From: Zingiber officinale
Lineage: Eukaryota > Streptophyta > Magnoliopsida > Zingiberales > Zingiberaceae
NCBI RefSeq assembly: GCF_018446385.1
Contig: NC_056002.1
Location: 11,604,894 to 11,668,893, forward strand
DNA: 64,000 bases
Direction: 5' to 3'
Shown here: positions 45,001 to 57,056 of the stretch, in pieces
Numbering within the stretch: position 1 is the first letter of the stretch
Layout of the letters: every line of letters starts with the position of its first letter
Notes under the pieces: model-generated
What the model saw: the letters and a program-made list of their open reading frames with translations, nothing else
The model's database searches: none
Told to the model about the DNA's origin: nothing
Program-made: the position numbers and the translations under genes

Positions 45001-46070
45001 TATTGTAGGAAACCAAGTGGATATTGGACAGTGTTACTCCAAACATATGATTGGAGATCATACCAAATTCACTTAATTAACCTACAAAAGCCTAGGAACC
45101 GTTGCCTTTGGAAACAACGACAAGCTCAAAGTAATTGGGATAGGTAATATTGAACTCAAAACCGATTTCATTATTAAGAAAGTTTTACTTGTTGAAAAAC
45201 TCAAGTACAATCTGTTCTTAGTATAAGTCAACTGTGTGATTCTAGTTATAAGGTTAGGTTTCTTTCTAATGAATGTTTAGTTAAGCACTTAGATAACCCT
45301 ACTATAAGCCTAAAAGGGTTTAGAAAAGACAATATCTATGCAATTCACCTAACATTTTCTTCACTCAAGTGTTATTTAACACAAAAAGAAGAAACATGGT
45401 TATGACATAGAAGAATGTCACACACAAACTTTAGAAATATAAGTAAATTAAATGGATTAGTTAGAGGCTTACCAAAATTATCCAATTTAGACTCAATAAT
45501 TTGTAATGCTTGTCAACAAGGAAAATAGATAAAATCAACTCACCAATCAACTAATCAACTTCAAACAAATTCAATATTAGAACTATTACACTTAGATTTA
45601 TTTGATTCTCATGGGATTAAATCAATAAATGGAAGTCTATATTGCCTGGTGATAATAGATGACCACTCTAGGTTCACTTGGGTAAAATTCTTAAAAAGTA
45701 AAGATGAAACATTTGAAATCTTCATTAATTTTTGCCAACAAGTTGAAAATGAAAAAGATCTAAAAATTAAAAGAATCAGAAGTGACAACGGAGGAGAATA
45801 TAAAATCACAACTTTAACCAATTTTGTCTGGAAAATGGTTACTATCACGAATTCTCATACCCTAAAACACCTCAACAAAGTGGAATCGTAGAAAGAAAAA
45901 ATAGAACTCTACTTGAAGCTTCTAGAACAATGCTGAATGAATACAACTTACCAAAATATTTTTGGGCAGAAGCTGTTAGTACAACCTGTTATGTACTAAA
46001 CCGCAGTACAATAAATAAAACTCATAATAAAACATTATTTGAAATATATTATAATAAACAACTTAATATT
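45001..46070 (+). pseudogene. Copia protease/pre-integrase/integrase region (fossil)
   Basis: Integrase text is clear: a HLDLFDS-like start, then YCLVIIDDHSRFTWVKFLKSKDE (split here only for description), IKRIRSDNGGEY, and the second part LNEYNLPKYFWAEAVST. Before it, at 45400-45550, the pre-integrase zinc-binding domain can be made out. Broken. Confidence 0.85.
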
Positions 46071-46289
46071 AATTATTTTAAAGTACAACCAAGTGATTTT
46101 GTTCAAAATAGCCCTAGTGAAAATCTAAGTCAAGAAGAAGAAGAACAACCTCAATTAAATGAACCTAATAAAACCATAAGAGTCAACCCAAATCATCCAA
46201 TTGAACAAATAATTGGTAATCCAGACTTAAGGGTTCAGACTAGGTCATCCTTTAGAAACTAAAGTCAAATATCCTTAATCTCAAAAATT

Positions 46290-47825
46290 AAATCCAAAAC
46301 CATAGCTGAATCCTTACTTGACCCAGACTGGATCATAGCTATGCAAGAAGAGTTGGCCCAATTTGAGAGAAACCAAGTCTGAGATTTAGTACCACCACCT
46401 AAGAATAAAAAGATAATAGAAACAAAATGAGTAGTCAGAAACAAATTAAGTGAAACCGGGAAAATTATTAGAAATAAGGTCAGATTTGTTGCCAAGGGAT
46501 TTAGTCAAGTAGAGGGACTTGACTATGATGAAACATATGTCCTAGTAGCCAGACTTGAGTCCATTAGAATGTTGCTCAGCTATGTAGCTCATAAAGGATT
46601 TAAACTCTATCAAATGGATATTAAATCCGTATTTTTAAATGGGCTAATAAAAGAGGAAGTGTATGTAAGTCAGCCACCTAGGTTTGAAAGTCTAGATCAT
46701 CTTGACCATGCATTTAAACTAAAAAAAAGCCTTATATGACCTTAAACAAGTACCTAGGGCATGGTATGAAAGGTTAACCTCTTACTTAATTTCTAAAGGA
46801 TTCAACCAAGGACAAATTGACCCAACCCTATTTGTTAAATCAATCAAACAAGATATTTTTATAGCCCAAATCTATGTAGACGACATAATTTTTTGGTCAA
46901 CAAATTCAGAATTTTTACAAGAATTTACAACTCTAATGGAACATGAATTTGAAATGAGCTTAGTAGGAAAATTAACTTAGTTTTTAATGTTACAAATTAA
47001 ACAAACAAATGAGTACAATTATATTTATCAACAGAAATATGTTAACAAATTACTTAAAAAAATTGGAATGGATAACACTAAGGAAATAAAAACACCTATG
47101 ACAACTAACACAACCTTAGATGATGATCCAAATGGAAAATCAATTGACTTAAGATACTATAGGAGTACCATAGGTAGCCTATTATACTTAACTGCAAGTC
47201 GACCTGATATTCTATTTGCAGTTAGTAAGTGTGCTAGATACCAAACCTGTGCTAAAGAATCACATTTGACACAAGTCAAAAGAATCTTTAGATACCTTAA
47301 AGGAACATCAAATATAGGAATTTGGTATCCTAGGACAAGCAACTTTGAACTAATAGACTATTCTGACTCAAATTACCCTGGCTGTAAACTAGACCGAAAA
47401 AGTACAAGTGGTGGATGTCAACTACTTGGCTCATCACTTGTCAGCTGGTTTAGTAGAAAGCAACATTGTGTTGTCTTATCTACTACTGAGTCAGAATATA
47501 TAGCTATAGAAGAATGTGTTGCATAATTATTATGAATGATGCACACCTTAAAAGATTAATTTTAACTTAAACTTTACAAATATAAAAGTACTAAATGATA
47601 ATATTAGTTCAATAAATTTAACAAAAAATCCTGTGCATCATTCAAGAACCAAACACATTGAAATTAGACATCACTTTATCAGGGATCATGTCACTAAAGG
47701 AGATATTGAACTCAAATACATTGAGCCCAAGTCTAACTTAGCTGACATATTCACTAAACCTCTTCCTGAAAGTGAATTTAGTAACTTATGTCGACAGTTA
47801 GGAATGTGCTTAATAGACTAGGACT
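46290..47825 (+). pseudogene. Copia reverse transcriptase and RNase H (fossil)
   Basis: Reverse transcriptase landmarks include [23 protein letters not shown] at about 46610, and the catalytic YVDD box near 46875. RNase H landmarks follow: YRSTIGSLLYLTASRPDI, DSNYPGCKLDRKSTSGGC, STTESEYIA and the tail HIEIRHHFIRDHV with NLADIFTKPL, which is the standard copia pol end. Broken. Confidence 0.9.
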
Positions 47826-48869
47826 CTTACTTTTAAAATTATTTTCAAAATTTCCTTTAAAATTTTAGGGTAAAACTTTTTATTTTCCAAACTTCCCTAT
47901 TTTTTAGATTTTTAAATTAATTCTAGCCTTAGTCTAGATCAAACCCTTAGAAAGCATGCTCCTATAGGTCTAGAACTTGACAAGCATCTCACCAACACAC
48001 TAGGACTACCTTATTTGTGAAAGGGGTGAGATGTATAGGCAGATTGTCTGGACTTAAGATGTTTATATTTGTGCATTAACATAAGTCTAGGCGTTAAATA
48101 CTAAACTAATATTAATCATGTTAAGTTATTCAGCTCAATCAAACACCAACTGAATACATTAACTTAACCTGACTAACCAAGTGAAAGCTGCTATCTTTTG
48201 GTAGTTAGTAAATAACTAATGGTTAGATAGCTATGTTACTTTAAAAGTAATGTAAGGTTCAGGGGGAGAATTATTATTGAAAATATTTTGCAAAACTTTA
48301 TTTCAAAAATTATTAAAATGAAAAAAATAGCTTCAAAAATTATTAAAAACTTTAAGATTTCAAAATCTTACTTAAAGTTTTACCATTCGATTTTTGAAAA
48401 CCTCTCTTATATTTTTTTTTAAAATAATAATAATAAAATAAATAATAATAATAATAATAAAATCATTTTTAAAGTATCCCTTGTTTTCAAAATCCACCCT
48501 TATCATCTTATTTTTGAAAGCCTTATATTTTTAACAAGATATTTTTGAAATTATCCCTTTTTTTTAAATTCAATTTTTGAAAGTGTTTTTCAAATGATTT
48601 GAAAAATGTTTTAAAGGTTTTCAAAATTCACTTTCATTTTTTTATATACTTTTAATTGTCTAACTCTTTCTAACATTTTTAAATTTTATATTCTTTGAAA
48701 AGATAGTACATTTTGTAAATTATGGAAACTATTTTTTACAAAAACTTTATTTGAATTCTTGAAAATTAAACTTTCCCATTAATCCTTACAAATTTTCTGT
48801 TAAACTTTTTCTCTTTCCTTTACTTAGCCATTTTTCTTAAACCTATTTATGCTTGTTTTTTTTTTTTTA

Positions 48870-49018
48870 TGAATATCAAAGGGGGAGGGTTAGATGGATT
48901 AAGTTAGGTGAAACATCAAACATCAAACATCAAAATAACACTAACTTAAACCATATCCTATTTATTCATATTTTCACTAACTTAACTCAGGTTGTCATTG
49001 CATCAAAAAGGGGAAAAT
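48870..49018 (+). other. 3' untranslated region and polypurine tract of the copia element
   Basis: Purine runs AAAGGGGGAGGG at about 48879 and AAAAAGGGGAAAA just before 49019. The latter directly borders the 3' LTR. Confidence 0.65.
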
Positions 49019-49996
49019 TGTTGGTGCAGTTAGCACAAAACGGTCTAACTTATGTTTTGATGAATGACAAAGTAGGTTAAGTTAGTTTCGTTGTGATCTA
49101 ACACTTTGATTGAGTGTGCAGGAGAAGTCCAGCTAGGTCGACGGGCCGACCGGATAGCTGACACGAAGCCCAACTAGGTCGACGGGCCGATCGGATAGCT
49201 GACACGAAGTTCAGACAGGTCGATGGGTTGATCGAATGTCTGACACGAAGTCTAGCTAGGTCGACGGGCTGACCTAATCGCTGACACAAAGTCTAGACAA
49301 GTTGACGGGCTGACTGAATGTCTAGCAGATAAGTTAAGGTAAGTTACTGGAGGGGAGTGACTTGGTGAAGACGCGTTCCCAGTTTGAGGGAATAGTAGGC
49401 ATCGATCCAACTTAAAACTATTTCGGGAATCTAAGTTGAGATCGTGACTAGATTCCAGTTTCGGTGAGACAGAATCTAATTACTACTTTATAATTGTGCT
49501 AACACTTTGTTTTGCAGGGTACTATAAATTTCATTTGCCTCGGATTAACATTTTCTTATAAAAAATTGAGTTGCTGGAAAATAGTGGTCCAAGTGCCCGG
49601 ACTCTAGGCGCCTGGAAGGGATCCGGGCGCTCAGAGCTTCCTATATAAGGAGGCCACCACCTGGAGCAAAGGACAACAACTTCTGCTACGATTGCTCTCG
49701 TGCGTGCTGCTTCCAAGAGGCTCTTGCTACGCTGTGAAACTTCTCCGACAACCAACAATTTAGTCTTTACTCTCTTGTTGTCGGTAATTTAATTTTGCAA
49801 ATTTCTGTACTCATTTTGTAAACATCTTTTCGAATTATTAGTGATTGTCCAACGAAAGCACTCAACGAGTACGAGCCTTGGAGTAGGAGTCGACGAAGGC
49901 TCCGAACCAAATAAAATTGGTTTGCATTAGCATTGTATCTTTCGTATTTTCACTGTGTACTCCACTCGATTTAATTATGAATTTCACAATCCAACA
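49019..49996 (+). repeat. 3' LTR of the copia element
   Basis: 978 bp, TGTTGGTGCAG to ATCCAACA. It has five hairpin units (about 49128-49324) where the 5' copy has four, so array copy number has changed since insertion. TATA CTATATAAGG near 49641. Confidence 0.92.
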
Positions 49997-50001
49997 TATA
50001 T

Positions 50002-51248
50002 GAATTCTTTAAATAATTTACTTTAGATTTAATTTAATGATTCCTATTTCACTATATTAGACTTCTCCTTGACTCAAACTTTTAGATTCAATTTAGTCCA
50101 ATTTAAGTTTAATCCCTACAAGATAAGAGTGTATAATTATAAATAAGAATTCATAAAAATAGGAAATAATATAACAAAACTCATAATATAAATCCAACTC
50201 AACAAATATGTTAAGAATCAATAATTAATTATATAAAAGAATTAAAACATGAAAATTATAATTATAATTATGTGACAAAATAATAATTATCAGCATAGTT
50301 AAAAAGAGATTTTTTATTATTTCCGTTGTAGCTGAATGAGGTTTTCTTTTTTTAAAAAGTACGAATTTTAAATAAAAAAAGAAAACAAAGTTTTTTTTAC
50401 AAAAAAATTGAGAATCACCTTTATCTCGTTCATTTTGATCTTACGTACCAAGGGGGCATTGCCACTTATATGTTGGAATTTTCTTTCTCTATTTAGACAA
50501 CATGACATGTTAGAATACTTTCTTTATAATGATTTTTTTTTTTGTGAAATACTTAAAGCTAAATTGTTATAAACTCACTGTCTAGTTGGATTTTGGTTTT
50601 TAGACAACATGGCATGGTTCATTTAGATATCACCAAGCTTTTAATTCAAACATATTTGATTATTTAAATTTTATATTTTAATTCTTTTTTGATTGATTGA
50701 TAATTTGATATTTTAAATTTATTTGTTAGTTCTAAAAGTTTTTATTTATTTATTTATAAATTTAATAAGAATTTTATTGATGAATATAATTTAAAAATAT
50801 TATTCGTGGATATTATTATAATATATCTACAGACCATTCATAATATAGATATATTCAAATTTATTCCCAATCTATATTTCTTTATCAACTTAATTAAACT
50901 TGTATTAAATTTTATTAAAATTATTTTAACCTATTTGAAATTATTTTGATATTGTTGTAGCAATTATATCCATATGATAAGATAAGATATTATTTTTATA
51001 TTTTTTAAAAAAAAGTTATGTTATTGGCAAAAATATAACAAGGAAGCTTTTTGATTTTCCTCGCATACGTTTCATGTGCACGTGGGCCTGGACCTGTGTC
51101 CTTCTCGGTCCGTTTCGAGGCCCGAATATTCATTGCGATATGGCTCGCATACACTCGCTGCCACCGGCGAGCACTCCACCTTGCTTTTCCTCCACCGCCG
51201 CATCGCCAGCTTCCTCCGCTTTTTCCCCTACTACCCGTCGGCACCCTG
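50002..51248. other. AT-rich DNA upstream of the phosphodiesterase gene
   Basis: 50002-51050 is extremely AT-rich, with no gene or repeat I recognise. From about 51050 the base composition changes sharply to GC-rich, marking the promoter/5' untranslated region of the next gene. No clear TATA box was seen. Confidence 0.55.
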
Positions 51249-51986
51249 ATGGCCGAAGATCCAGCCAAGGCGGCGAAGGAGGTGTACTCCGTGTGGGCCC
51301 TTCCGCCGGATGACGTCAGGGACCGGATCAAGCGCATCATGGCTGCCCTCCGCTCCGAGTTCGGCGGCCCTGCTTTCGAGCCCCACATCACCGTCGTCGG
51401 CGCCATCTCCCTCGCCCCCGACGATGCCCTCTGCAGGTTCCGATCCGCCTGCGCCGCTCTCTCTCGCTACCCTGCCCGTGTCTCCGCCGCCGCCCGCGGC
51501 ACCTTCTTCTACCAGTGCGTCTTTCTCCTCGTCGACCCTACCCCCGAGGCACGCCCTTACTATCCAAATCCCTCATTTTCCCCCCTTCAGATCCCACCTC
51601 AAAACCTTAACTGGATTTCTTCTTTTGTTTGCTATTGACAAGGTGGTCGCGACCAAATCCCACTCCTGCATCCACTTCGGATACGAGAATTCAACGCGTA
51701 AGCTTACCAATTTCACTCAAAATTTGCTCTCTTCCTGGAGATTGTTGGACTTCTGATTGCCCTTCGGATCGCAGCGTATATGCCGCATTTGAGTCTCTTG
51801 TACGCGGATCTTCCGGACGAGGTGAAGGAGAAGGCTCGGTTGAGGGTGGAAGAGCTGGACAAGGAGATCACCGGCATCAACTTCGAGGTCGCAGCGCTCG
51901 CGCTCTACAGGACGGACACGGAAGACAAGAGCTTGGAATCGTGGGAGCCAGTGGAGGTCTACCAGCTGCCCCCAAATCCCAAGTAA
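51249..51986 (+). CDS. Cyclic phosphodiesterase, 2H phosphoesterase family (three exons)
   Basis: Exons 51249-51548, 51643-51697 and 51775-51986 encode 188 residues in frame. The enzyme family opens ADP-ribose 1'',2''-cyclic phosphate, a by-product of tRNA splicing, and acts in the cytoplasm. Both catalytic H-x-T/S motifs are present: PHITV (His46, Thr48) and PHLSLLYA (His123, Ser125). The start MAEDPAKAAKEVYSVWALP aligns with the Arabidopsis cyclic phosphodiesterase start, and the length (about 181 to 190 residues in the family) fits. The end ALYRTDTEDKSLESWEPV is also typical. Intron 1 (51549-51642) uses a GC donor, and intron 2 (51698-51774) is GT-AG. Exon 1 is very GC-rich, usual in monocots. 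Nothing suggests it is broken. Confidence 0.93.
51549..51642 (+). other. GC-AG intron of the phosphodiesterase gene
   Basis: The exon ends CCCGAG and the intron starts GCACGC; the acceptor is GACAAG before GTGGTC. Joining here gives PTPE-VVATKSHSC, which matches the family alignment in phase 0. No GT donor nearby keeps the conserved FLLVDPTPE residues. Confidence 0.8.
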
Positions 51987-54085
51987 ACTCCTCCGTTCCA
52001 TTTCACTCATAAACGGTTCTTAGTATGCATACAATCTGCTCGACCAATGGCCACAATGAACTGCAATAAGCTTTTGAATACTTTCTGCAATGCTTCTACC
52101 CAAAATAGTTATTTGTTACTGAATTTCTAAATCTGTTTGGCGATAACAATGCTATAAAATTGCAATCCATAAATCTGTTTGGGTCACAATAAATGAACAA
52201 ATCAACAGTAAGTATTAGGTTTGTAGATTTTCTTTTGAGACAAGCAGATATTCTAAAATGAGAGCCAATGTTGATAATTCAATGCCATCTCAATATTTAT
52301 GGGCATCCAACATTTTGATTGTACAATGCAATGGACATCAATCAATCTGATAGTGGCAGTCCATGTATCAGTGAACATCTACAATTCCTGGTGAATTTGT
52401 CACCCTCGTGACCATCTATTGAAGGGCATTGCTTCTGAGACCTTTTGATCGCCAGTTAACTACGGAAGAATTTGTTTCTTCTTTTATTTTGTTCTGAAGA
52501 ACAAGGATGAGCTTAGATGGTTCAGTAAAACCAAGTGCAACTTACAATTGTAATAAGATGGTGTAATGAAATGAAAACCGAGAATCTGATGCTGGAAAAG
52601 GATGTGTTGTGCGACTAAAATATCATAGTGTTGTTGGTAAGCAATGACCATTTATGTTTACCGATATCATGAAGAGATCAAAAGAAAGTTCATGACCTCA
52701 TCCATCACCTGAAGATGAATGGCAAGCTTAACGAGAGGAATGGTAGATCGTCATACTAGGTAACAACGAAGTGAGAAGCTTAAGGACGAAGAGGGAAATG
52801 TTAGGAAAAGCAAGTGCAATTTTTGTTTTGCAGTAAGTGTTGTGACAAAATGAAAAGTGAGAAATTGATTCCCATCAAGGATGTGCGTCCAAAATATCAT
52901 TCAAAGCACATGTGGATAAGCTATGACCAGTTATGTTTGCCAATAACTTTGAGAGTTTGTAAGGAAGTTTATGACCCTGAAAAATCTTATCCAGTCCCCC
53001 AAGAGAAATAGTAGGTATTGAGAAGGAAAAAGAGCATCTTAAGACTTGAAATGTATGGAAACAGGTGGAAAGAGGAGAAAATAAGAATAAAAGTAAACAG
53101 GATACTGAAAACCCAATTGAATTAGATTGAATGACCTCAAACGTTCAACTAAGGACAAATCTTATTCTTTTATTCTTCAATTAGAGAGCAAAATGTATAG
53201 GTGGTATTTAAAAACACCTCATAATAGAGAAGCCAAAATTCTGACAGATCAACAATCTGTCTGTCCTTTTCTTGCATTTAAGGATAGAGAACACCTTAGA
53301 TAACTACATCAGCAGTAAAAGCTTGTCATTTGAGAAGTGAAAACCCAATCCGTAATCTACAATTATATTTGCTAAATAAAGTTTCTTCAATATAAATAGA
53401 ATGGTGAGAAATAGAATAAAAATATTGATTCAATTGTTAGTCATAGGAGTATATGACTGGCTGTATGTGACAATTGCTGGCCAAGAAGACCAATAAAAAA
53501 GTAATCGCTCAAAATATTTGTTTACAGATAACATCGTCTTCTAGGAAATTATTGGATTAAGTCCTAACTTCTAAGCATCCTCAGCCATTCAGTGATCATC
53601 CATCTTCCCATGATCTACATGAAGACAACACAAAATTGCCGGAAATGATAGAACAAATATATATGAACATTCTTCGAATCTCTTGCCCTCATGCTTAACT
53701 GTTCTCTGCACTGTTTCTTGCGCAATGTTTTGTTGCTTGACTATGACTTAATTTCCAGGTATATATGTACACTAGTCATGACCTACAATCTATGGTTGCT
53801 TTTGAATCATTGCTTTTGAAATCAACTCATATAGTCTGAATCAGTTCTCCAAATTGATGTTTTAAAAGTCGAATAAGTGTTTTGGAAGTTTGCTATGGCC
53901 ATTGACTGGATTACTGAGCAATTTAATTGGTAAGTGCCTGTCAAACTGACCATTAATGAAGACTTTCATATCCAATCTTGTCAATGCCTGATAGGATTAG
54001 CCATTGTTGCATCTTAATTAGTTTAGAATCATAAAGGAAGTAATAATAACATTAATCATGCCATATCACTCTGCTTGCTCTGCCC
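51987..54085. other. Intergenic DNA with a diverged direct duplication
   Basis: The first few hundred bases are probably 3' untranslated sequence of the phosphodiesterase gene. About 52535-52720 and 52815-53010 are diverged copies of one block (AAGTGCAA..., AAAATATCAT, AGCTATGACCA/AGCAATGACCA, TTATGTTTxCC). The second copy has a 65-codon open frame containing KYHSKHMWISYDQLCLP, which I do not recognise. No other gene seen. Confidence 0.45.
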
Positions 54086-54093
54086 TATAAATA
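54086..54093 (+). promoter_or_regulatory. TATA box of the S40-like gene
   Basis: TATAAATA lies 50 bp before the start codon at 54136, leaving a short 5' untranslated leader. Confidence 0.6.
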
Positions 54094-54135
54094 TATCACC
54101 TCCTCTGCTACTCAAATTAAAGAAGCAATTTAGAT

Positions 54136-54441
54136 ATGGAGGAGTTAAATGAATCAGAGGTGATGTGGCCGGATGATGACCGCCGGACCAATGTGGTGGT
54201 CGCAGATTGGTTTTTGTCTTCCTTCCCTGCTGCACCCAAGGACATCACAAACACTAGCAGTGAAGAGGAGAAGGAGAAGGGGTGGGTGCCTCCACATGTT
54301 GAGGAGGCATGTAGACGTCGGGGGATGGAAGGGAGGGCAGCGATGTCGGTGTGCTCTGGGCGGGGACGAACGCTGAAAGGCCGCGACCTCTGTGACGTCC
54401 GGGACTATGTACTCTGGTTGACTGGCTTCTTGGAAGGATGA
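54136..54441 (+). CDS. S40-like senescence regulator (DUF584), single exon
   Basis: A 101-residue intronless frame. The N-terminal MEELNESEVMWP resembles the S40 opening (EEFQESDVLWP type). The C-terminal half carries the family hallmark: VPPHVEEACRRRG, then SVCSGRGRTLKGRDLCDVRDYVLWLTGFLEG. S40 proteins are small, mostly nuclear plant proteins linked to leaf senescence and stress; the biochemical role is unknown. The protein is shorter than the common 120 to 180 residues because the variable serine-rich middle is reduced. Most family members read RDLRRVRNxVLRxTGF; here RDLCDVRDYVLWLTGF differs at normally basic positions, so it is a divergent member. It lies alone between the phosphodiesterase and the VQ gene, on the same strand. 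Confidence 0.85.
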   Translation: MEELNESEVMWPDDDRRTNVVVADWFLSSFPAAPKDITNTSSEEEKEKGWVPPHVEEACRRRGMEGRAAMSVCSGRGRTLKGRDLCDVRDYVLWLTGFLEG

Positions 54442-56259
54442 TAGATGGACGAGAGTTTGATGTTCTGCAGTAATTATAAGAGATCTCTCTTCTCTATGGA
54501 TTAGGGGAAAAGTTCAAGAGTGTTCATAATGAACATTTGATAAGAAAATCTCCTGTTTTGTAGAATTTAACCAGACAAATGAACCAGCAGTTGTTGTCTG
54601 TTCAAATGAACAAGTAGTTTGCTGGCAATTGCCATAAAACAGTGCACCAAAAATTAGGTCATTACTCATCAGAAACACCATAAAGGTTGACTTATAAATG
54701 CAGTAAATGAGTCTTAAATGGCTCATTGGAGTCGTCTCTGTCTTGATTGTTCATTCAGCAACTGCGTGCCACAGTCTCCTTCCACAAAGTTGATAAAACT
54801 TGTCATAGAAAGATGGAATAATGATCAATTCGGATAGGCAGGAAATCAGGAGTACTTTTTTTTTAAGTTAATATTATTAAAAGGCACTTCTCTTTTTAAA
54901 ATTATCAATATATATATAATTTTCTATTTAAAATATCCTTTGCTCCACTTTAAAATTATATTCAATAACATCACTTTAGAGCTGCTTTTTCTCAAATTAG
55001 TTCAGAGCAGTTTGATCAAAACAGCTTTAAGGTAGAGTAATTTTGACGAAAATAGTTCTAGCATAGTATAATTTTAGTCACAAGAGCTCTAAGATGGAGC
55101 ATATAGGAGTATTATAGATAAAAATAAAAATTAAGTTAAACTTTTTGAATATTCTTTTAAAGTGGGCACTCATTAATTTTCTGTCATTTGGATAAATTGT
55201 AACAGATAACTAAAAATGATTATATAATGTAATAAAAAATATGAAATTAATTTTTAACAAACAACAGATAATGGACGAAACATTCTGCATCATGTTTTAT
55301 AGACAATTTCAAATCAACATCATTTCATCTTGTCTCATCATGTTTTATCAGAATCGTATTGAATTAAAAAAAAAATGTTAAAACATCGACCAAACTGCTA
55401 CAACGCATCATGGTTCAGACAATCGTCATCTGCACCATCTCTCCTGGTCTCCTATGTGTTACAAAATCCAAAACCATATGAAATCGGCTCGGTTCAAGCC
55501 AAAAAAAAAATAACACCAGATCAATTTCAAAGTCCTCGCAATTTATTTTCTCATTATATAATCTAAAAATGGACTATATAAAACATCTCAAATGAATATA
55601 ATTATCTTTGCTATAATGATTACGAGCCAATGCCCAAAGAAATGACGTGTCACTTATGCTTAGTGTTCCAAAGCCGTCTCTATTAACCATTTATAAAAAT
55701 ATTCATATCAATTTTTTTATAAAATCTCTTAAATCTAAAATAAATTATCTATTTTATTAAATTTGGACATCATTTTTTCCTACCCACTACATCAGCTACT
55801 CTAAAATTTTATTATCCGCCCCTAGAACATAACTCAGACAATGAGCACATGACATTTCTGACAATGAGCACATGACATTTCTGACATAATAATTAAGGGT
55901 CGATTCTCAAGAACTAACGACTTAATATTTATACTACCATCCACCTAATGTTTGTATATTTATATTTAGCTCTCTCTATATCCATGAGGTCGACATTAAA
56001 GAGACCATTAATATAATCTATTTATATTTTTCTAAAAAAAATTTATCTTAATTTTTTTATTATTTTCTTCTATCTTTCATTATTTTTATTTTTATTTTCT
56101 CTTATAATATTTATTTTTTATTATCTAATTTATCCTCTTTATTTTTCATCTCCCTTAAATTAAATAATATTTTAATATTAAAAAATATTTTTATTTAAAA
56201 TTTAAAATTTAAAATTTTAGAGAAGCTGCCCTCTTAAAATTAATCGATTAACTTGATTA
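54442..56259. other. Intergenic DNA, mostly AT-rich
   Basis: No gene recognised. A duplicated block GACAATGAGCACATGACATTTCTG occurs twice in tandem at about 55838-55885. 55890-56010 resembles 56865-56975 (AGAACT, GACGAC, ATTTAT, TATATTTATAT, CCATGAGG/CTATGGG, CGACA), so parts of one element lie on both sides of the MITE. Confidence 0.5.
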
Positions 56260-56267
56260 ACCTGATC

Positions 56268-56692
56268 TAGGATGCAAACAAATCGAATTGAGTTGAGTAT
56301 ATAAAAAAATTTAAGGTTCGAATTTGGCTCGAAATAGGTATATTCGAGTTCGAGCTCGATTCGAAGCTCGAAAAATTTAAAATATTTGGTTCGAGTTCGG
56401 TTCGAATTAGGGCTCGGGTTCGAGTTCGGCTCGACATATTTGAACATGTTCGCGAACTATTCAAATTATTGCTAAAAAATAAGTTCGAAAGGCTCGAAAT
56501 TTATTTATTTAACTTATATTAATAAATATTAAGGCTCGTTAGCAGTTCACGAGCGACGCGAACAATATAATTTGGACTCGTGTTCAAACATGTTCAAGTT
56601 CGACTCGAATTCGATAAATTCGAATACAAATCAAATATTTTTCGAACTGAATCGAAAAGCTCGCAAGCTAACTCGATTCGTTTGCAGCCCTA
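56268..56692. mobile_element. hAT-type MITE (425 bp)
   Basis: Terminal inverted repeats TAGGATGCAAACAAATCGA (left) and, on the other strand, TAGGGCTGCAAACGAATCGA (right), about 20 bp with few differences. Flanks are ACCTGATC (56260-56267) and ACCTGACC (56693-56700), an 8-bp duplication with one difference, the size made by hAT transposases. The inside is rich in TTCGAA, GCTCGA and TTCGAG words. No coding capacity. Confidence 0.85.
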
Positions 56693-56779
56693 ACCTGACC
56701 AAGCCGATCCAAGAGCCTATTCCCTTTTATGAATGGGCCAAATTTGACTCTCACTATAGAATAAAAGCAACCCAGGACG

Positions 56780-56990
56780 TAGCACAAACGATAGGTGTAT
56801 GACATCTCTAGCATAATAGTCAGAATTGATTGGTATATGACATCTCTAGCATAATAGTCAGAATTGATTCTCAAGAACTTGACGACCTAGGATTTATCCC
56901 ATCATATGCTTGATGTCTATATACTTATATATACTTCTTTCCATATCTATGGGACCGACACTAGGACGATTGTACATTAAAGAACCAGGG
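56780..56990. repeat. Short repeats in the VQ gene upstream region
   Basis: TATGACATCTCTAGCATAAT is present twice (about 56798 and 56835, period about 37 bp). The block that follows is related to 55890-56010. A TATATATAC at about 56926-56936 could act as TATA for the VQ gene. Confidence 0.5.
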
Positions 56991-57056
56991 GAAGAAGCAG
57001 ACTCCAAGCTCCCTCCTCTTCCTCTCCTGCCTCTCCCGCTTCTCCAACCCTAAAAA

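Larger units (their letters stand above)
39856..49996 (+). mobile_element. Degraded full-length Ty1/copia retrotransposon
   Basis: 10141 bp, flanked on both sides by TATAT (39851-39855 and 49997-50001). LTRs lie at 39856-40822 and 49019-49996. The internal order is gag, protease region, integrase, reverse transcriptase, RNase H, that is Ty1/copia order. A solo LTR (41148-42494) interrupts the start of gag. The coding part is a fossil with many breaks (of the order of ten or more). By eye the LTRs differ at about 8% of positions over the last 360 bp, which at 1.3e-8 per site per year suggests roughly three million years. Confidence 0.92.
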
